Positions 59,281 to 64,000 of a stretch of 64,000 bases of DNA are shown here, in pieces. Below the pieces are notes generated by a model. That model was given only the letters and a program-made list of their open reading frames with translations, did not search any database and had not been told where the DNA came from. Position 1 is the stretch's first letter. Every line of letters begins with the position of its first letter. The stretch is taken from NCBI RefSeq assembly GCF_036785885.1, contig NC_092317.1, forward strand, positions 9,922,501 to 9,986,500, read 5' to 3'. This DNA comes from Coffea arabica (lineage: Eukaryota > Streptophyta > Magnoliopsida > Gentianales > Rubiaceae). The position numbers and the translations under genes were made by a program.

Positions 59281-59304
59281 ACCTCTTAGAACATGAGAAC
59301 TTAT

Positions 59305-60073
59305 GAGAACAACAAGGACTGGTTTTTTTTTTTTTTTTTTAACTACGTGCATCGAACTAAAGAATTTCAGACAAAACTACAACTTAAAATTTATAACTTT
59401 GGGATAGTAAAAAAAAAAGGGAGAGAAGCTAAAACAATTTCACCTGAGTTTTTTATATTTTTATATCTTGATTAACTGTTTGTTTTATTGAATCTTGCTT
59501 GATTCCCGTCACAAATGAAAAATATGATTAAACAACAACTGCATTATAATCAAAATAATAGTACGACCCAATACTAAAGAATGGAAATTAACATACAAAA
59601 TGAATCCATATCTCCATAATCCAAAATGAATTTGGCAAATAGAGGGAACAAAAATAAAACCACAATTATAGGGTAAAAAAGAGGAAAATAATTAATTCTT
59701 CCGCATTTCAGCTTCAGGAACATAATTTGGCGACGGAAAAACAAAGGGAAACCAATAAAACAAAACTATTGGTCCAAAAAGTAAGCACCACAGATCGTAA
59801 GCCCTGTTCTGCTAGCATCAATGGACCAAGTGAATAACTGTTTTTCGGCCAAGGTACTTCTGGACAAGAGTCACAGGGCTTCACACGCGTCTCAGCCCAT
59901 CACATAAATGTGATTGACTCCCAAGTCCAAGAGGTTTGCCTGTTTCCAAGCCTGTATCTCTACAGTAAATGGCCCGGGGACTTTCCTGGGCCTGGCCCCA
60001 CATAGGTGTTGACCTTGACCCGGTCACTTCGTCCGCGGTGCAATGCTTCGATGGACTTCAAAACATAAATTAA
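59305..60073. repeat. Alpha'' duplicon, cut by the right-edge MULE
   Basis: Matches 45722-46542 and 2925-3680. It stops abruptly after AAAACATAAATTAAA, where alpha' continues CATGGGCATACTTC and this copy switches to the MULE terminal sequence. Confidence 0.85.
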
Positions 60074-60454
60074 AGGGTAAAGTACATAAAACCCCCCTGT
60101 GGTTAAGGAAATTGACACGAAACCTCCTCATTATTTAGAAACTCCCACTTAACCCCCCCTGTGCTTTGGCCTTGTTTGGATTTTACCTACTAACCGGCTG
60201 AGGAGCTAGCGAGTGATATTTACGCGACTTAATGGTAACTTGTATCTAGCAGAAACTCATTTCATTCCAATGTTGTCCTCCATGTCTCTTCCAAGCTTGC
60301 ACCCATCATAGTTGTAGATCTGCAAATGAAAAATTTCGACAGAGAGATGCAAAACGAAGACCCAAAAACGTAAAGAGCTCAGCGCAACTTTGGATGGATC
60401 AAGAAAAGCTTTGGAGGGGCTAAATCAGCTATCATTTCAAGGAAGAATCCAAAA

Positions 60455-60886
60455 ATGTCAAACTTCCAAAATTTTGGCGGTGGATCGAGAGACCTAAGGT
60501 ACCAAAATCGGCGTTGTTTCTGCAACAATAATGCAAAGATTAAGGTAGTAGAATCCGAAAAACCATCAAAAGGTATGTTGTATTATGTATGTGAAACTGG
60601 TGCTTGTTCATTTTGGGCATGGTGCAACCCAATTAGTAGAGAGGGAGGCACTAATGAATCATCCTGCCAAAATCCATACGTGGAAGGGGTTTCATCAATT
60701 CGACCTGCAACCGCGGAAAGATTTATCATCTCTGGGCAAGGAATAGAAAGTAATAACTATAACATTATTATGGGATTACAATCGAAGATTCACAATGTCG
60801 AACCAACGATGGGGCTGATGAAGATGATGATGATGCTGACTGTACTTGTGTCTCTTTTGTCACTGGTCGTTATATGTATGAGATGA
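60455..60886 (+). CDS. GRF-type zinc-finger protein with C-terminal membrane anchor
   Basis: 143 codons from the ATG at 60455 (MSNFQNFGGGSRDLRYQNRR). The GRF finger spans about residues 21-59: CFCNNNAKIKVVESE, then MLYYVCETGACSFWAWCNP, giving the C-x-C ... C ... C pattern with the aromatic FxW. A poorly ordered middle follows, and then a hydrophobic C-terminus (MMMMLTVLVSLLSLVVICMR), a likely tail anchor. Plant proteins of this At4g04775-like build are common and often linked to transposons. GRF fingers in other proteins bind nucleic acid; no function is shown for this class. It lies between the MULE left end and the transposase, on the opposite strand, and is the intact counterpart of the broken gene at 851-1364. 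Confidence 0.7.
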   Translation: MSNFQNFGGGSRDLRYQNRRCFCNNNAKIKVVESEKPSKGMLYYVCETGACSFWAWCNPISREGGTNESSCQNPYVEGVSSIRPATAERFIISGQGIESNNYNIIMGLQSKIHNVEPTMGLMKMMMMLTVLVSLLSLVVICMR

Positions 60887-61615
60887 ATTTTGGGCAAAAA
60901 GTGTAATGTTTGGCTGTTTGGCCGTGTAATAGAATCTGGAGTTGGGAAATTGTAGTGAAGTTGTTTCAATTTGGAGTTGATTTTCATGTTTGAATTATAA
61001 ATGAGCGACTGAAGCTGCTTTTGTTCAAGACATTGAAAAAGCCTGCTTCTGGTGTGGGACATATATAGAAAAACCTGAGATACCCAATTAAATGCAATGA
61101 AGTTGTTATATTAAGTCATCAGATGCAAAGATATAACCAGCAATATTGATCTCCATAAACACTTGTCAGATTTAGTCATCTTCAGCAAAGATATGGCCAG
61201 TGATATTGCCATCCATATTACCACAGCTAGACATGATAAATAAGCGAAGACGTGCCATCCATAAACACAAAAATCAACTCATTACTATAACCATACCACA
61301 ATGGTATCCTACCATAACATGGTCAAAAGGTTCACCAGCATAGCTATACAGTCACAAATACAACAGTCGATCAAAACATAGCCAATTTATCTGAGTACAA
61401 TACCACAATGGCATCAGTCAACCAAACGATAGCCATAGTCAACGAAATCATTCACACAAAAACCATAATACAATATCCACGAGAGCAACAGTCAACCAAA
61501 AAATAACCAAAAATCTGAGTACAATGAAAAATACTGCAACATCCATCCATACCATAATGGCATCAGTACAGTCAACCAATAAAATGACATATTCTACTTG
61601 GCATAAGCAGTATTG
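60887..61615. other. Spacer inside the right-edge MULE
   Basis: 3' flanks of the two converging genes. It contains loosely repeated words (AGTCAACCAA, ATCAGTACAGTC, CATACCACAATGGCATC) from about 61260 to 61580, a degenerate array of some 50-60-bp units. No gene seen. Confidence 0.5.
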
Positions 61616-64000
61616 TTAATCAATAAAATCAGAAAAACAGCTTTTCATTTTCTTGGTCTCTTGGAGCCACAATGTCGCAACCTTGACATCCTTGAAGTTG
61701 CAATAGGTTGCTTTCTCTTTGAGAATCTGCTTTGCTGGCTTTCTTGGTTGGTACCACCTATAGGCTGATTTGGCTCCTACACGTACCTCGTCATGGTTAG
61801 TATATATGTAAGTATATTCCAGCATCCAAAAATGTTTGGCCAGTACTCTCTAGTACCTGTGAAAGTGTAGTAGCAGTACTTGAGACGCTTACCTGAGCAG
61901 CAGAAGCTACGGATGTTGCATTTGAAGCTGTTTGACCAATTTTAGGTGCTTACAGTCCAAATCAAAATGAATTAGTATATAAGTAGCAACAAAACACACT
62001 AAACCATATTACAGTAGAGTGTAAAATGTTACATTACTTTGTAAAGTTTAGACTTAGGGTCAATCGCTGATTTGCAAGTACGTATGTTATGTCCAGTTTT
62101 CAAACATCTCCGATAGTAAACTGCAAGTCCTTTCCTACTTGCTTTCTGCTGATTTGTAGGCTCTTCTGGACCCTTCTTTCTCTGTTTTTTTGGCCTACCA
62201 GGCTGTTTTTTCACCAATGGTGGGTTCAGATATTGCATCTTGCTATCTACCCAGAACTGCTTCGAAGGAACGGGACCAATTGTGAAGTTGTAGGCCCTTA
62301 AATATGCTTCCCTATGGTAACAAGCATCAACATATTCCTCGAATTTCACCTTTCTGCTCTGAATGCAGGCAACCGCATACACGCAAGGAATGCCACTAAG
62401 CTGAAAATGACCACAGGTACAAGTTTTCAACTCCAAATTGACAACATTTGTCTTTCCATAGCCATCAACTTCCAAATTTCCATTTCCTTCGTAAACCGCA
62501 ACACAATTTCTTGCCTTTATCTTAAGTTTCTCCAATTTCTCATAAATGTTTGGACATAAAGTTCTACCATGTTTCAGCATGCCCTCTCGTTTGGTTACCA
62601 ACCTTTGCATTAATCTCCTCCGAATCCACTCTAGCATTGATCTTATTGGCTCCCCTTTAGCTTTTAAAATGTAATTATTCCATGACTCACTCATGTTGTT
62701 AACGCAAGTGTCACTCCTACAAGCTGTACTAAAATGAGCTCTATACTATAATTTTGGAGGCAACCGTTTGATCCATCCCGCAGCTGTTAGCTTGTCACCT
62801 TCCTGTGGGTCAGCCCTCTCAAGATTTGAAAGGGCAGTTTCATGCTCCGGCCTGCTTGCTGCTGCAGCTACCTCCCAAAACAGATCTCTAAGGTCTTGAT
62901 CCTTGAATCTTTGTTTGAAGTTCTCGAACATATGTTTCAAACAGAATCTGTGCTCTGATTCAGGAAATAATTCTTCAATTGCATGGACAAGACCCTTTTG
63001 TCTATCTGAGATGAAAGTGTAAGCCACTCCTTTGTTTCCTCTTCCAATTTGGCTGATTAATTCCCACAAAAACCAACCCCAACTGTCGTAATTCTCAACC
63101 TCAACAACAGCAAAGGAAATAGGGAACATATTTTCATTGGCATCCCTACCCAAGGCTGTAAGCAGCTGACCTCCAAAGGGACTCTTGAGGAAGCAGCCAT
63201 TTAGACCTATGATAGGTCTACATCCTTGTAGGAAACCATTTTTCAACGCACCTAAACCATAATATATCCTCTGAAATGTAGCCCTTTCCTCAATATTTCG
63301 CCTATCAATTTGCAATGAAATATGACTATCAGGATTGGAATTTTTTACAGTAACTACATAATCCCAAAGTCTGTAGTATTGCTCCATGTCATTGCCCCTG
63401 AGTGCCTCTAATGCTTTTTGCTTTGTCCTGGCAGTTTTTTTTTTACTAATGTCTAGCATGAACAATCTTCTTGTCTCATTCACCATGCCAGGAATACTAT
63501 ACCCAGGATCATCTCTCACTTTGGTTTGAAATTTATGACTCAGATATGTTGAGGTGGTATGTCGATTGCTGTAATCCCTGCCACAATGGTGATCTCCCTT
63601 AAGAGTCTTGATCATAAATGTCTTTGATCTCTGGATTCTGCTTGCATGAATCCTCCAACTACACCCCTTTGCACATTTAGTTGTGATTCGAGACCCCTCA
63701 TTTCTGATGTACTTGTGCTCATATCCCTCCCTAATACCCCATTCCACTAAAACCTCTCTAAACTTATGAAAGCTGCTAAATTTCTGGCCAACCTTTAGTT
63801 CAAAGTACTATTTTCTAAACTCTTCATCCGCATTGAAGTGGCTGTAGACAAGGGTGCTTTCCTCATCAAAACCTATTCCTCTGTCAAACAGGTTTTCATC
63901 ATCATCTACTGCCTCATTCCAATCCTGTTCCTGCTGATTTTGATGCTGTTGTTGATGTTCATCTAAATTAGCTTCTGGATTTTTGGTTGGTTGCTGATTT
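61616..64000 (-). pseudogene. MuDR-type transposase, partial at the window edge, inactivated
   Basis: From 64000 down: acidic/Gln-rich N-terminal region (DEHQQQHQNQQEQDWNE), TAG at 63808-63810, MuDR DNA-binding region (FELKVGQKFSSFHKFREVLV, KCAKGCSWRIHASR, KGDHHCGRDY), MULE catalytic domain (RPIIGLNGCFLKSPFGGQLL, FISDRQKGLVHAIEELFPES, FCLKHMFENFK), TAG at 62746-62748 replacing Trp, SWIM zinc finger (CTCGHFQLSGIPCVYAVAC), CCHC-like knuckle (CLKTGHNIRTC), then at least one tail exon (about 61896-61954, PKIGQTASNATSVASAAQ). The first catalytic Asp of the MULE DDE triad (normally LDGC or VDGT) is Asn here. Two stops and the Asn leave it inactive; it otherwise stays in frame for 2 kb. Confidence 0.85.

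Larger units (their letters stand above)
52220..59304. repeat. Beta' duplicon (sister of 40265-45714)
   Basis: Contains P450-7. It matches the first beta block apart from the hAT-like insertion at 52900-54080, the copia-type insertion at 56184-58299, and two stretches present only in the first copy. It begins AGTATAGTGAGGATATCTCA, after which CAATAATTGCTTCACC matches 40293 onward, and ends at the same GGACTGG T-run junction. Confidence 0.85.
60074..64000 (-). mobile_element. Right-edge MULE with GRF zinc-finger gene and transposase (runs out of the window)
   Basis: The left end begins GGGTAAAGTACATAAAAC, followed by CCCCCTGTGGTTAAGG, exactly where alpha'' homology stops. Inside are a plus-strand GRF zinc-finger gene (60455-60886) and a minus-strand MuDR/FAR1-like transposase (about 61600 to beyond 64000), the two facing each other. 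The far end and target duplication lie outside. The end sequence is of the same general style (GGGTAAA, then A-rich, then CCCCCCTG) as the other MULE-like ends here but not identical. Confidence 0.7.

Noticed and set aside
1-64000. CRISPR arrays, operons, rRNA, phage or bacterial systems
   Set aside because: No regularly spaced identical repeats, no prokaryotic gene organisation; introns, LTR elements and P450 structure show plant nuclear DNA.
1-64000. Interpretation of the window as a biosynthetic gene cluster (P450s plus carboxylesterase)
   Set aside because: The esterase is a broken passenger in a Helitron and only one P450 is full length; this is a tandem P450 array, not a multi-enzyme cluster.

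Overview
This is plant nuclear DNA, most likely from a eudicot. The evidence is AT-rich sequence, CYP71-type cytochrome P450 genes with the single phase-0 intron before the I-helix exon, Athila-lineage Ty3/gypsy and Ty1/copia retrotransposons, and hAT, Mutator-like (MULE), PIF/Harbinger-like and Helitron DNA transposons. The species cannot be fixed from the sequence.

The backbone is a decaying tandem array of P450 loci, all on the minus strand: P450-1 (relic, about 4.66-5.03 kb), P450-2 (7.28-10.62), P450-3 (15.31-15.90, exon 2 only), P450-4 (16.73-17.34, exon 2 only), P450-5 (43.23-44.99), P450-6 (47.02-50.82) and P450-7 (54.72-58.60). Only P450-6 reads through as a full-length gene (two exons, 508 codons). 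There are two P450 types: type I (P450-2 and -6) and type II (P450-5 and -7). Each sits in its own duplicated block, alpha (type I) and beta (type II). The right half reads beta, alpha', beta', alpha'' (40.3-60.07 kb), so a beta-alpha unit was duplicated in tandem. An older alpha copy lies at 2.9-11.3 kb.

Transposons have since inserted into the array. From left to right they are: a MULE end with a GRF zinc-finger gene (1-1779); a Helitron carrying a carboxylesterase fragment (5414-7074); two MULE-like non-autonomous elements (11346-13112, itself holding a small hAT-like element, and 13789-14716); a copia LTR split by a 19.3-kb Athila element (17754-37014, 5-bp target duplication AAGAT), which holds a second, much younger Athila copy with long gag and pol frames but only one LTR (26597-34407) and a hAT-like element (25245-26039); a Harbinger-like element carrying a piece of an ARM-repeat-type gene (37666-38939); a 1.18-kb hAT-like element (52900-54080) whose empty site survives in the sister block; a three-LTR copia-type chimera inside exon 1 of P450-7 (56184-58299); and a second MULE with a GRF zinc-finger gene and a disabled transposase running off the right edge (from about 60074).

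Because sister copies are present, several insertions can be dated relative to the duplications by filled and empty sites, and P450 lesions can be sorted into shared (older than the duplication) and private (younger) ones. Probably functional coding regions are few: P450-6, possibly the right-hand GRF zinc-finger gene, and the inner Athila gag and pol frames.
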